Of a DNA stretch of 64,000 bases, positions 21,570-33,652 are shown one piece after another (positions within the stretch are counted from its first letter, which is position 1; the number at the start of each line of letters is the position of its first letter). The stretch comes from Mycteria americana. Its lineage: Eukaryota > Chordata > Aves > Ciconiiformes > Ciconiidae. The notes under the pieces were generated by a model, which was given only the letters and a program-made list of their open reading frames with translations, made no database searches and was not told the origin of the DNA. The DNA is taken from positions 109,809,756-109,873,755 of the forward strand of contig NC_134366.1 in assembly GCF_035582795.1 (NCBI RefSeq), read 5' to 3'. A program made the translations under genes and the position numbers.

Positions 21570-24500
21570 GAGGCAGGCGCTCAGTTCTGATCACTTAGAA
21601 TATTGAATATTGACATATTCTGCCTTTAAATGTAAGTCCAGCCTGACATTCTGCATGGGATTAATCAAGATACAGAAAAAAAAAAAGCTGCACCTCAAAC
21701 TGTTTCTGACTTTAGCTGAATGCTGTGTCGCCTTTGTTGCAGTGGGATGAAAATAACGGGGGAAAGTGTCTTGTTAAAAAAATGGAAAAAACCCCCATCC
21801 TTATGGTTTTGGCTCTCAAAGGCGATTCCAACTGAATGAAACTTTACTGATTTGGTCTTTACTTTCCTGAAGCTTCCTACTTGTCCCCAGCACTAGTGGG
21901 AAAGGGATAGGAGTATGTCTGTACTAGCAATAAAACCGTTCCCAAGAATATTCCCAGGCACGGAAGCCAACAGGCATGGACTGACTCGTAAGTACACCGG
22001 TAAACAAACACAGGCAGCCTCCAGAACAGGGTGGCTGGATGCAAATCCTTGGGTGGTAATGGTCTGTGGGATGTTCTAACTCCCAGACCGTGCCTGGGAA
22101 TTGCTTGGGAGACTGCTAGTTGGTACAGGCCAAAAGCATGCCAGGGACCGCTCTAGTAATTTCAGAGCAGTCATATTCCAGTGTCTGGGAATGCTCACAA
22201 GCACTGTTTAATTCACTACCATAGACATAGCCTTAGGTTCACCAGTGTATTCCACAAACTCTTTTCAACAGCGCAAAGATGATAAAGACTGGTGATTATC
22301 GGTGAGGAAACATTTAAAATTAAATCCTGTTTTGTTGTGAACGTTTTCACTCTTGAGAGATACAAATTTATAGTTTGGTCCTGGATTTCTGGACTTGTAG
22401 TATTTATCTTGTTAGTGCAGCCAACCTTTTAATGACTCATAGTAACATAAAATATCTTGAAGATGTCTACAGCTTTCAGAATTAATTCTGTGACCTTTAG
22501 GGCAAATTTAGGAGTAGATGACTAAATTTGAAGTGCTTTGTGTCATTCTTAATATACAGAAGCAGTCTTCTGTGCAGTCTTCTCTCTCCAACACCTATTG
22601 TTGTCTTTGATACCAGTTACTTATTTAGAAGATGATATTATGTTAAAACTATCATTAGAGGGGCTTAATTTTGGGCACTGGATAGCGTATTATCTATAGC
22701 TGTCATTAATACCTGTAGCTAAAAAGCATGATTTGGTTATGTAATGGTACTAGGCTGGCAGAGAATCCCAGAAAACAGATAGTTTTGAAAGACTTTCAGG
22801 TTTTGCAAAACATTGCTTAGGCTTCTTGTGCAATTAACTGTGCTTATTATATAGGAATTGAGTGAAATTATAACCCTGTTCCATATTAACTTGATCCAGA
22901 AAAACTGAGGCGATGATTAGGTGTGAACAGAGATTGCCTATTTGAATTATCTTAATTGTTAATTATCACAGTTTTAAATCTTATAATTCCTACTTCCTAC
23001 TGCTCACTAAATTTGTTTGTTGTGCCCTATGTTAAATTAGCTAAAAAGGAACAGATAATCTCCCATAAATTTTAAAATCTATTTCTAAGCACCTAACACA
23101 TGAAAAATAACTGATTAGCCTTTACATTGAATTTAACTTCTTTTCCTGATTCTTACAGTCTCTTGATTGCAAATCTTGTATGAGAGAAAAAAGGTGGGGT
23201 TTTTACCCTATCAAATATTCTTTTCTCTTGGAAAAGAAAATCAACTCAGCATAAAGAAAGCATAAAGAATTCAGCTTTAACCTGAATAAAATGGTTCCCT
23301 TTTTCTCCAAGTTATTTATTCATTCAGGTATCTTGATCTGACTTGCTCTTTACTTACAGAACTAATTTAAATCCCCTGAGCCCACAAAAGGACAGACAAA
23401 AGCTTCTGTCACAGCCCTGATGCCCTTCATGAGTCACTTTGTATTTTGATGGAATTTTTTTAAATCATGATGATAAAGGAGCAAGGCCCTGAGAGGATCA
23501 CTCTGAGGATCCCGTGATCGGTATATTACAGGATATTGTCTTACTTTTTTGTGATGAAATTATGTTTGCATGTTTCAAAGACTAAGATTTACAGAAAATT
23601 ACCACATAAAACTGTGGTAAGGCAACATAAAGTCAGAACAGAAAGAAAATGGCAGCTTTTATTACAGCGTATTCTTAAAAGGCCTTTTGGTATCCAACTG
23701 TTGGAACAGATCTGCAGCAGTAGATCAGATGGTGTCATTGCTTGTGCAGGGCTGCATTTACTGATGCACAAAAAGGATGGAGTAAATATGAATTGATACG
23801 AGCATTTTCATTATAAAAGAAAAGTGAAGCTAAATAAGCAAGCAATAAAAAACAGTATTCTTCAGTTACGCTGTATCCTACCATCAGCTGAAAAAATGTG
23901 TTTTTAAAACTCTTCCTTCCGCTCTGTTTCAGCATCACTAATTCATTTAAATCCTTCCTGCTTCTACAAATAACATAGTCTCCATGTTGTGGCATGATAT
24001 TCTAGTGCTATTCCAAAATATTGCGAGACTATTAATACAAAGGTAGTGAAAAGAGACATAAAATTATGTAGCAAGCAAACCTAGGAATGATGATTACAAG
24101 ACTCCATTTTTAGATGTTTTATCTAGATCTGAATTATCATCAAATTAGATCTGAATTATCATCACCTATTCCAAAAATAAAAGTCCATAAATATGGATTG
24201 GGACAACGTGATGTATGAACTTTTCGTATTTTATTTTATTGTGGTAAACATATTATGCATAAATCAAATATTATGATTGCCAGTAGTCATGAGCAAAGCA
24301 GTTCAATAAACAGATCTTTAGGAGTAGGAGTGACTCAAGGTAAATAGATTTGTTTAAAGTACACCATGAGCAGAAGACCGCAGTCAGTGTCCTCAGTGTG
24401 TAAAATCTGTGAAATTTGGTGTTTTCTTGTAGTCTTATAACTCTAGGAACTGGTATATTAAAGAAAATCTCCCAATACCGTAAAAATAATGACATAGCGA

Positions 24501-25735
24501 TGAGTTCGCAGTACTAGAAATTTGTGTGACTTACTCATGTGTTGTCACATGTCAAACCAGCTATATCAGTTCTAGCTACCTGGTCACATTCAATCTCCTC
24601 AATTTAGGGAACTTCAGCTAATGCCAAAAGTTGTGGCATGTTCTCTCAGTTTCCCACTTAATTTCAAATCAAAGCCAAGGTTGCAATGGTTGGTGGTGGT
24701 TGGCTGGGTTAGAGTCTGTGGGATCCGTGGTTTGCTGCCGTTTGTAGTTTATGGTCTTCTCCAGGGGAGCTGAGTAACACAGACAGCGTGCAGCTGAGCC
24801 AGCTGAAGCTTTCTGCTTTTAATCACAGCTGATGGACGGTTAACGGCTGAGATTTAACAATGGAAGTAGCCAATGTTGAGGAAAGTCCAGGGACTATAAA
24901 AGTGAAGAAATAAAGAGCATTAAAAAAATGTTTTTATAGGGTGAGATGAAGGAAGTACGATTTTCTCTTTAAATTTAGGGAAATTTGATCTGAATTGATC
25001 TCTTACTCACAGAACTAATTTAAACACCACATGTCTTTAAAAGGTCAGGCAAAATCATCTTTCACAAACTTGATAGTCTTCATAAGTTACTATATATTTT
25101 CATGTCCGTACAGATTGTTGTTGACTTAGTATGACACATCCAAAAAAACCTCCACAGTCTATTAAAAACAGGCAAGGGACAGAGAAATACGGTTTCTTTA
25201 ATGCATAAAATCTGACTAAAAATGGAACAGGCATGAAAAGGACTTGATGCAGAAGCTGTAGGATATTTTCTAATCTTGAATAGGTACCTGATGGAAATTA
25301 CCTACTGATGAAGTGTTGCCAGACAGAAGAAAAGATCTGAGGATTAGCGCTGCAGCTGGAGGATTGGTGAAAGAGCGATATGAAAATAGAGGGCAAAGGA
25401 AGGGAGAGAGGAGGCTGTGCAGGCCTTTGAAATTTATAGACACCTATTAAATGAGATGACATAGAGAAGAGATGCTTGAATGAGTTGGAGGACCCAAAAA
25501 ACCGTATGTCAACAGGTCAAAATGGAGGAAGAGATCACTAGTGGAGGAGGAGCAGAGCTGAAAAACAGGTTTAAATCACTGAAAAGCATGGGCAAAGAAC
25601 AGACAGAAACAGAAGACTTGTTTTCTGGAAAGAACAGGAGTTACCTCTCTAGAAAAAGGGGGGAAAGGGAGATAGCCAGGGAACACAGCAGGAGAGATGA
25701 CAATGTAATATAGGAGACCGTGAATTACAGAAATA
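21570..25735. other. Intergenic or intronic AT-rich stretch
   Basis: No gene recognised. A 22-bp tandem duplication is at 24124-24164. An AT-rich cluster of homeodomain-like words occurs around 22870-23120. Pseudo-splice sites such as the one before 23160 do not bound usable open frames. Confidence 0.5.
24124..24164. repeat. Two-copy tandem repeat, 22-bp period
   Basis: TAGATCTGAATTATCATCA occurs at 24124-24142 and again at 24146-24164 without mismatch. Confidence 0.9.
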
Positions 25736-26400
25736 TAACCATGTTGGTTGCAGGGACCTCTGAAAATCACCCAGTCCACCTACCTGATTGAAGGAGGACT
25801 TTCAACAGCTGATCAGGTCAGCAATGGCTTTGTCTAGCTGAGTCTTGAAAGCCTCCGAGGATGGAGTCAGATTCTCTGTCCCGGTGCTGCACCACACTCT
25901 TAGCAAAGCCGTGTTTCATAATGTCCAGTTGGAACTTCTCACACTGCACATTGCTGCTATTGCCCCTTGCAAAACCATCTGCCACTCCCACGAAAAGTTT
26001 CTGTATTTCCCCTTCAAATAGTTGCAGGCCACTATTGGCTCACACCATAATTTCTTCTCCACCAAATCAAACGGATTTCTCCCCATATATGTGAGGAGCT
26101 ATGCCCATGGCTCCTTTCCATCTTCATACCACTTTGCTGGACTCTCAAGTTTCTCAACATCCCTTCTGAGCCAGGGAGTGGGTGAAGCAGGACGCTATAT
26201 TCCAGGTACAGCCTCACTAGCACCAGCTAAAGGGGAACAACAACTTGCCTTTATCTTCTAGCCTCTCACGTGCTAATACAGCCCAGTATGCTGTTTGTTT
26301 TATTTGTGATGAGAGCATACTGTTGTCTCTTCTGTGGGGGCAACTTGGCATCCTCAGTCACCCTCAGATGGCATCTTACAGAGTGACCTACAATCTGAAG
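25735..26400 (-). mobile_element. Diverged CR1 LINE 3' fragment, minus orientation
   Basis: The left edge resembles a CR1 3' end in reverse (ACCATGTTGGTTGCAGGGAC). It is followed by recognisable reverse-complement CR1 segments: TGTCCAGTTGGAACTTCTCA, CTTTGCTGGACTCTCAAG, CAGCCTCACTAG, and AATACAGCCCAGTATGCTGT running to about 26400. It covers the 3' UTR and C-terminal RT region with many substitutions and indels, is 5'-truncated and is coding-dead. It is older than the 2876-3135 copy by eye. Confidence 0.75.
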
Positions 26401-26639
26401 GAAAGGGCTGAAGATTAATGCTAACACCAAGGAGAGGCAGGTTGACGTGAGCAAAGTTTCCTTTTTAACACACAAGAGTCCCAAGGGTAGGCCTGGGAAA
26501 AACCAACCGTTCCCCAAGAGGAAAGAGGTAAGATGCGAGGAGGGAAGAATCTCTTCGTCATCTTTTAGAACAGATAACACTAGCAGACTCTTTCATACAT
26601 TTCCAAAGGATTACAAAAGCAAAGTAAGATTATGTTAGA

Positions 26640-27250
26640 ACCACAGACTAATTTAGATTGGAAGTGACCTCTGGAGGTCATCTGGTCTGTACCCTGCTCA
26701 AAGCAGGGCCAACTTTGAAGTTAGATCTAACTTGGAAGTTAGGTCAGGTTTCTCAGGGCCCTGTCCAGTCAAGTTTTGTATAGCTTCAAAGATGGAGATT
26801 CCACAACTTGCATGGGCAACCTGTTTCACCATTTGACCACTCTCCCAGTGAAAGTATTTTTTCTAAGAGTCAATCAAAATTTCTGTTGTAGCCACTTAGG
26901 ACCATTGCCTCTTACGTTTTCACTGTGTACCAAGAAGAGTGTACCACTGTGTCCCTGTCATCTTATCATAGCAGAAGAGCCCCCATTAGACTTCCGTTGT
27001 ACAGGCTCAGTAAACAGGGTTCCATCACCTCCTCCTGTGTGATGTGTTCCAGCCTCCTAGTCATTTTGGTGGCCCTCCAGTGGGTTCATTCCAGTACGTC
27101 CATGTCCTTATTTTACTGGGAAGCCCTAAACTGAACAGAGTACATCAGATGTGGTCTCACAAGTACAAAATAAAGGAGAAAAATCACTTTATTTGACTTG
27201 CTGGCTACACTTTTCTCAATACAGCACAAGATGTGGTTAGCCTTCATCAC
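26640..27250 (-). mobile_element. CR1 LINE 3' fragment, minus orientation
   Basis: Begins with GATTGGAAGTGACCTCTGGA and GGTCATCTGGTC, the reverse complement of a CR1 3' end. It proceeds through GGAGATTCCACAACTTGCAT, CCCTCCAGTGGGTTCATTCC and CAGATGTGGTCTCACAAGTA to about 27250. The minus-strand translation near the end retains the RT C-terminal VLVRPHLMYSVQF stretch. It is the second of two minus-oriented CR1 copies separated by only about 240 bases. Each has its own 3' end, so they look like separate insertions. Confidence 0.88.
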
Positions 27251-30200
27251 CACAAGGACAGAGGGAAATCTCTCTGATCCTTTGAGAGGAAAGGCAGTGG
27301 TGTGTGAAAGCAACAAAAGTCAAACAGATTCTAAAGGCTGATTTTGGAGGACAGTTTTGGTTATGAGGGCTCAGTCACAGTCACTGAGAATTTTTTATGA
27401 GAAGAGCAATGTCTGAAAATGGACTCCACTTAACTGTTGGAGTGCTGTTCTTCTGCCCAGCTAAGAGGAGTTTTAAAAGAAAAGCTTTAAACTGTTCTCA
27501 TATTTACAGTGCTGTTTAAAAGGTAGTGTAGCTGTACATAAATTACTTCACGTCCTGGAAGCGGCCTGGCTGCAGCAGTATGGAGCACGAGATAGGTTTG
27601 CTTATGCAGTTCAACCTGATGTTTAGAAATTGCTTGCACAGCAGGGGAAGCCGGACATGGAGATTCATGTTAATTTCCACACTTGGCAAAAGTACAGAGG
27701 AAGAAGAAAATTAGTAAAATAAGAGCACTGTAGTGGTTAGAAGAACTAAAATTAACATCTTCATCCAATATCTTTCCATTCGATTTTCAGTAGATTTAAA
27801 GTATTTAATACTTTACTGTAATACTGTAATTGCATGGGGAATTACAAAATAAAACACGGACTGAGGTTAAACAAATAAATGTCTCGGAAAATGGGTTCTT
27901 CATTACCTTATCATCCAGTCCTTCTCTGCACTCCCTTCAGACTTGAAGCATTTGAGCGCTGCTGTGGGATGGCAGAGATATTCCGTATCTCTGCCGTGCC
28001 TTTCCCAATGTGTTCTGGGTTCCCTTTGCCTATTCATGTGTGATCAATATGTGCAAAAACTTGTTTCCAACCACAAGCACAAAGAGCAAAAGTTCTCAGA
28101 GCAAACGTTTCTGCTGTTAGTCTTTAAGCACAGCATCTTGCATTTTAAGCTGTTGCATCTCATTCGATGGGTATTTTTCCACTGCTTAAAATTATACATC
28201 TATACGATATTCTAGTCCTGGTTTGCATTGTTGATGCTTCCCAAATATGTGACATCAACACATTTCATGCTGCTTGTGTCACGACTATTAAAGAAAAATA
28301 ATAACGAATATTGATCAGAAGTACAGGCACTGATGGATTCTACCCTACTGCTGGTGTTTTAGCTGCCTTACTGGCCACTATGACAGACATGTGTAAGAGG
28401 GGGAGAAAAACACCATGGGGTTTTAAAGAACTTTTAAACTGTGTAAAAAAAATAAAAATAAAGAAACCCAACAGGGCAGGAACCTAAATTCTGAGAGCCA
28501 ATGTAAAAGTCAGATTTGGTGGTTCTCAGAGTGACACTGAGGGTTTTTGTGGGGAAGGGGAAGGGTGATCAGAGATGGGTTCTCTTGTTGGTCTTTGTGT
28601 CTCACTGGTTTTCATGTGAGCTCTTTCAAAACAAGGGCTGTTCAGCTGAGGGACAATGCTGGCGGAATAACAAATACCTGTGAAGTGACCATAATTAAAT
28701 TTAAATTGTGAATTTAGAATCAGGATTCTGACTGTTGGAGGAGTGTTATTTTGGAACTGCATCTCAGCAGAAGTAATGGAGGGGGAAAAAAAGACAACTT
28801 CTTTTCAAATGATACTGTTCTGTTCAGGTAGTAGAACTCTGGACTTAGTGTAACACAAAAGGCAATTGAAACGAAAGCTTTTGGGCATTTCCACATCCGT
28901 TTTTATTGATATAAATATAAATATAATTAGAAATAGAACACTACCTCCTTGAAGCTGGGTGTTTTTCATCTTAAAACAACAAGAAAAGAGCAAACCAAGA
29001 TTTCCTGTTTAGTTTTAGTCCTGAAAGGGGGTAGGCAAGGTGGGCTTACAGCCATCCTTGTTTTCTCCGGAGAGAGGGTGAGTACTTTTCCATGTCTATC
29101 TCAGACACAGCATGGTTGTCACTTTCCAAAGAAAATTGTGTTTGGGGGAAAAGCTAATCAGATTATCAGTCATTTTTCAGACAGAGTAAACCATTTTGGG
29201 TGAAATGCCCAAAGGTATCCAGACTGGGGCCAACTTTTCCTGAAAGTAATTAGTATGACACTTTTTTAAAAGGCATAGAATTAAATTACTACAAAAGGAA
29301 ATTATTATATCACAGTTGAAGCTGTTAATGTATAGTCATATTATCATGATCTTTTCTCACTTTACAGGTGTAGTTTTGTCATTGATTTTTAAACAGTGCC
29401 CTGGAAGAAGTGAATCGTGGTTCATTTTTTAATAAAACTCAAACAGTGAACCTCCAGGGTTTAACATCTCCATATAAATCTCATATGTCACATCACACTT
29501 TGGAACCTCATGACAAAAAACCTGTTTTATTGTGCTGTAAAATATGCAAATATTACTGTGATCGCAGTTCTACAAAAGCTTGGAAGGTAAATTTCTCAGT
29601 TTTGCATGTAAAGAAGAAATTCATTGCCTTTGGTAGGAGTGCTTAGCCAATATTTAGGGCCTCTCTGCATTAGGAAGAGAAATGGAGAATAGCCCAATAG
29701 TGACAATCCTGGTAATTTACAAGAATGTATGCAGCATCCTGTTTTCTAGGAAATAGTTGAAATAATCACTGTGAGGCAGCCTCTTTGTTCAAAAATCAAG
29801 ATCTGCCTGGCTTTCCAGAAATTTTGCTCCAAATAACCCTGCATGTCTTGCTCACATAGGTATGCCCTTGACATCTCTTGCTTTCTTCTGGGTTTCTCCT
29901 CCTCTCATATGTATGCATCGGTAATCAGTCTCCCAGCACCCCAGGGACCTTCTCCATCTCTCTCATCATCTTGAATTGCAACCTATTTAGTTAGTTACTT
30001 AGTTACCACTCCCCAAAGGGGCCCTTACTTGCTCCTACCAGTTAGTCTGTTGAAAAGCTAGTTTCTATTGCCCTTTTCATTCTGCTTGTCTATAAAATAG
30101 AGAAAGCATCTCTTCTCAGCATCCAAAGTACTAAAATTCTGCATTTTTTAAAACTAATCTGTGACCTATTGTTTATTGTTCTCATATTTGCATTGGAGCA

Positions 30201-32165
30201 ACTGTTAGCCCAGTCCTAAGTGCTGGAGCAGAATGAGGATAGAGCACCCATTCATTCCCCGTTTATGTGAGCGCTGTCCAACTAACTTACGGGCTTGCAT
30301 GGTAAACATGCCAGCGCTACAGCTGCTGAGCTTTCTGCATCGGCTGTAACAATAATTGAGTATTTGGCAGGGAGGAGGAGGGAGTTAAATAAAAGGGACT
30401 GGGCAAACTTAAGAAGGATAGGTCCGTTGTGATTTTTAAATACAGTAGCCCCAAAGAAGACTCTGATGCAGGATCTACCTGGAAATACGGAGAATATTCC
30501 TGCGAAAGATTGCTCTACACTTGATTTTTTTCTCATGCTGTCTCCCTAAGCAACCATTTTGACTTTCTGTCACGGGGCTAGATGGATTTTTGATCTGCCC
30601 GATTATGGCAATTCTAGGACTTACACAGGAGCAGGAAAAGAGGATGGATTGTACCTGGAAGATAATACCAGAAGCACTCAAAGGAGAAACTGAGTGAACT
30701 AACCTTTGAAATAGCTTATGAGGAAATGTTATGATTCTTCATCCCCTGCAGTTTTGGGGTCCAATTCAGCAAAATACATAATTTTTTAATGGACAATCAG
30801 TGACATGTTAGGAGGTCTTTCAAATTAATTGTCTTTAAGTGGTGTGCTTTATGGTGGGATGTCCTTCTAGGTATGTAATCTAGATCAAAAAGTTGTTGAG
30901 ATCACTTTAGAAATTACTGAGTAAAACTTGCTAGCTAGTGCTCTGCAGGATATTAGATTAGGTAATCCTAATAGCACCTTTGCTTTTGAACTCATGGATA
31001 CGTAGGAAATATGAACAAATTATTGGGACAATAATTGGCACAAATTATTGCGTGCGTTCTCTTACCTCAAGTAAAAGTGAAGTATCCTGTCCTTCTTCAG
31101 TTTGTCCTTCTTCAAACTACCTACGATTATATTGCATTTGCAGGAGAGGAAGAATGTGTATATGGACAGTTACCTCACAGGAGCTGACATATGGCAATTC
31201 ATTACCGCACGGTACCTTCTTGGTATGTCAAAGCCTTATGACTTCAAACAGATATTTTGTTACATTTTACTCATTAATTCTCTGCATTGAACAGACCATA
31301 TATTCATCTCTTGAAGTCACTGGGAGAGTCAAACTTAAAATGATGACCTCTTGAGATTTTGACTGCTGGAAGAATTATGAGTGTTTGTAATTATTTACTT
31401 TGTGATGAAAGTTGCAGCAAAACTGACCTATATGTACTCTGACAGGGCATAGTGTCTGTAAAGCTTGTGTCCACCAATGCTAGCATGCATTTAGCTCTGT
31501 ATTTAGCTGCATTTCATTTTTGTCCAGCATTTCTTTTTGCCTAAAACATTTTTTAATTTTTATCAGCACCCTGCAGATACGATGCACAAAATTAGTCATG
31601 GTCACAGTAAGTCCAGGCTTTGAAACCTTTCGAAATAAAACTTCATGCTGCTGAGTATAAATACTTGTAATAAAAGCTTCCAGACAGAAGATACCGTAAA
31701 GACGCTATCATGCCAAAGCAATGATTATTTTATAGCTGATCAAAGTACCACTCACATCTAAGAAGTTCCTGATTAAACAGAAAGCTGACACACCCTCATC
31801 CCCCATATCCTACCATATTGTCAAGTTGGTATTGCCATAAATAACACTGTTGGCAAACAATTTCATATTAATATTACTTTATGCTTACATCAAGTACAGG
31901 AATGAAGGCAATGAATTAAGGGTACCTTTATTAATCAGTGTCAGGAGGAATGACTGACCACTTAGTGGTGAAGTACAAACTTTTGTCTTTTACTATAGTT
32001 CATGTTTCTAACAAAATAATCAAGAAAAGAATCAAGAGAGAACTAAAAAAGCTGGAAGCCGAAAAGATACCTCAGCAGGAGAAAACATGCAGCAAACACG
32101 AAATGATTTATATAGATGGATCAGCAAGTGGTAGGCCAGAAAAAGGACTGCCCAACAGGCTTGAC
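27250..32165. other. Intergenic or intronic AT-rich stretch
   Basis: No gene, RNA gene or recognisable repeat seen. Open frames of up to 124 codons (30980-31354 on the plus strand) lack any known motif and overlap other frames, which is the chance expectation for this length of DNA. Confidence 0.5.
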
Positions 32166-33652
32166 ACAAGGACTCATTGACCTGATGTCATTGCAAAGCC
32201 ACTCTCAATAATCTTGGAAAGGTCATAACAATTGGGAGAGGTTCCTGAGGACTGGAAGAAAGCAAATGTCACTCTTGTCTTCAACAAGGGCAAGTTGGAG
32301 GATCCAGAGAGCTACAGGTAAGTCCGCCTCACTTCGATCCCTGGGAAGGTAATGGACAAATAATCCTGGAAAGCATTTCCAAACACAGGAAGGACAAGAA
32401 GGTTATTGGGAGTAGTCAGCAGGGATTTATGGAGGGGAAATCATGCGTAACTGACCTGAGAGCCTTCCACAGTGAGACGACTGGCTTGGTGGATGAGGGG
32501 AGCAGTGGATGTGGTTTGTCTTGACTTTAGTAAGGCTTTTGATGTTGTCTCCCATAACCGCCTCGTAGGCAAACTGATGAAGTATGGGCTAGCTAAACAG
32601 AACTGTGAGGTGGATTGAAAACTGGCTGAACTGCTGGTCTCAAAAAGGTTGTGATCTGTGGAACAAAGTCCATCTCAAGGCCAATCATTAGTGTGTGGTG
32701 TAGCCCAGGGTTCATTACTGGGGCCAGTAATGTTCATTAATGTTCTTCATTAATGACCTGCATGAATGAACAGAGGCCATGTTCAGCAAGTTGGCAGATA
32801 ATACAAAACTGAGGGGAGTGGCTGATAGACCAGGGGGACCTTGACAGGCTGGAGAACTGGGACAACAGGAACCTCGTGAAGTTCAGCAAAGGGAAATGCA
32901 AAGTCCTGTCCCTGGGGAAGAATAACCCACGCACTAGTACATGCTAGGGGCTGACTGCCTGGAAAGCAGCTTTTCAGAGAAGGACCTGGGGATGCTGGTG
33001 GACAAATTGACCATGAGCCAGCAAAGCGCTCCTGCAGCACAGAAGGCCATCAGCGTCCTGGGATGCATTAAGAGCAGCATTGTCAGCAGGTCGAGGGCTG
33101 ATCGTTCCCCTCTACTGAGCACCAGTGAGAACACCTCTGGAGTGCTGTGTCCAGTCCCAGGCTCCCCAGTACAGAGAGACATGAACATCCAGGAGTGAGT
33201 GCAGTGAAGGGCTACAAAGATGATTAAGGGATTGAAGCATCCGACATAGAAGGAGAGGCTGAGAGAGCTGGAACTGTTTAGCCCGGAGAAGAGAAGGCTC
33301 AGGGGGATCATATCAATGTGTATAAATACCTGATGAGTGGGAGTAAAGAATATGGAGCCAGAGTCTTCTCAGTGGTGCCTAGTGAAAGGACAAGAGGCAA
33401 GGGGACAAGATGAAATACAGGAAACTCCACTTGAACATAGGAAAATCTTTTTTACTGTGAGGGTAGTTGAACCTTGGAAGAGGTTTTCCAGAGAGGTTAT
33501 GGAGTTGTCGTATTTCAAGATACTCAAAAGCGAACTGGACACAGTCCTGCATAACCTGTTCTAGTTGCCCCTGGGTTTTTTTTTGGGGGGGAGGGGGGGG
33601 CTGGACGATATGAGGTCCCTTCTCACCTCAACTGTTCTGAGATTCTGTGACT
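32165..33652 (+). mobile_element. CR1 LINE, 5'-truncated, reverse transcriptase domain to 3' end, inactivated
   Basis: The longest well-preserved element in the window (about 1.5 kb). Reading along the plus strand: an RT N-terminal segment with PEDWKKANVTLVF (around 32250), a segment with DFSKAFDVVSH (32523 onward), the catalytic box region KLADNTKL (around 32788-32808), CLESSFSEKDLG near 32960, MSQQSAPAAQKA, and the C-terminal VVEPWKRFSREVMELSYFKI near 33460. The 3' end has GGACGATATGAGGTCCCTTC and ATTCTGTGA. The box reads ADN instead of the catalytic ADD, and several frameshifts and stops break the ORF, so it is not functional. A T9 run plus G-rich tract at 33577-33600 interrupts the 3' UTR. 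Confidence 0.95.

Noticed and set aside
32934..33311. 125-codon minus-strand open frame
   Set aside because: Exact antisense of the CR1 reverse transcriptase region on the plus strand.
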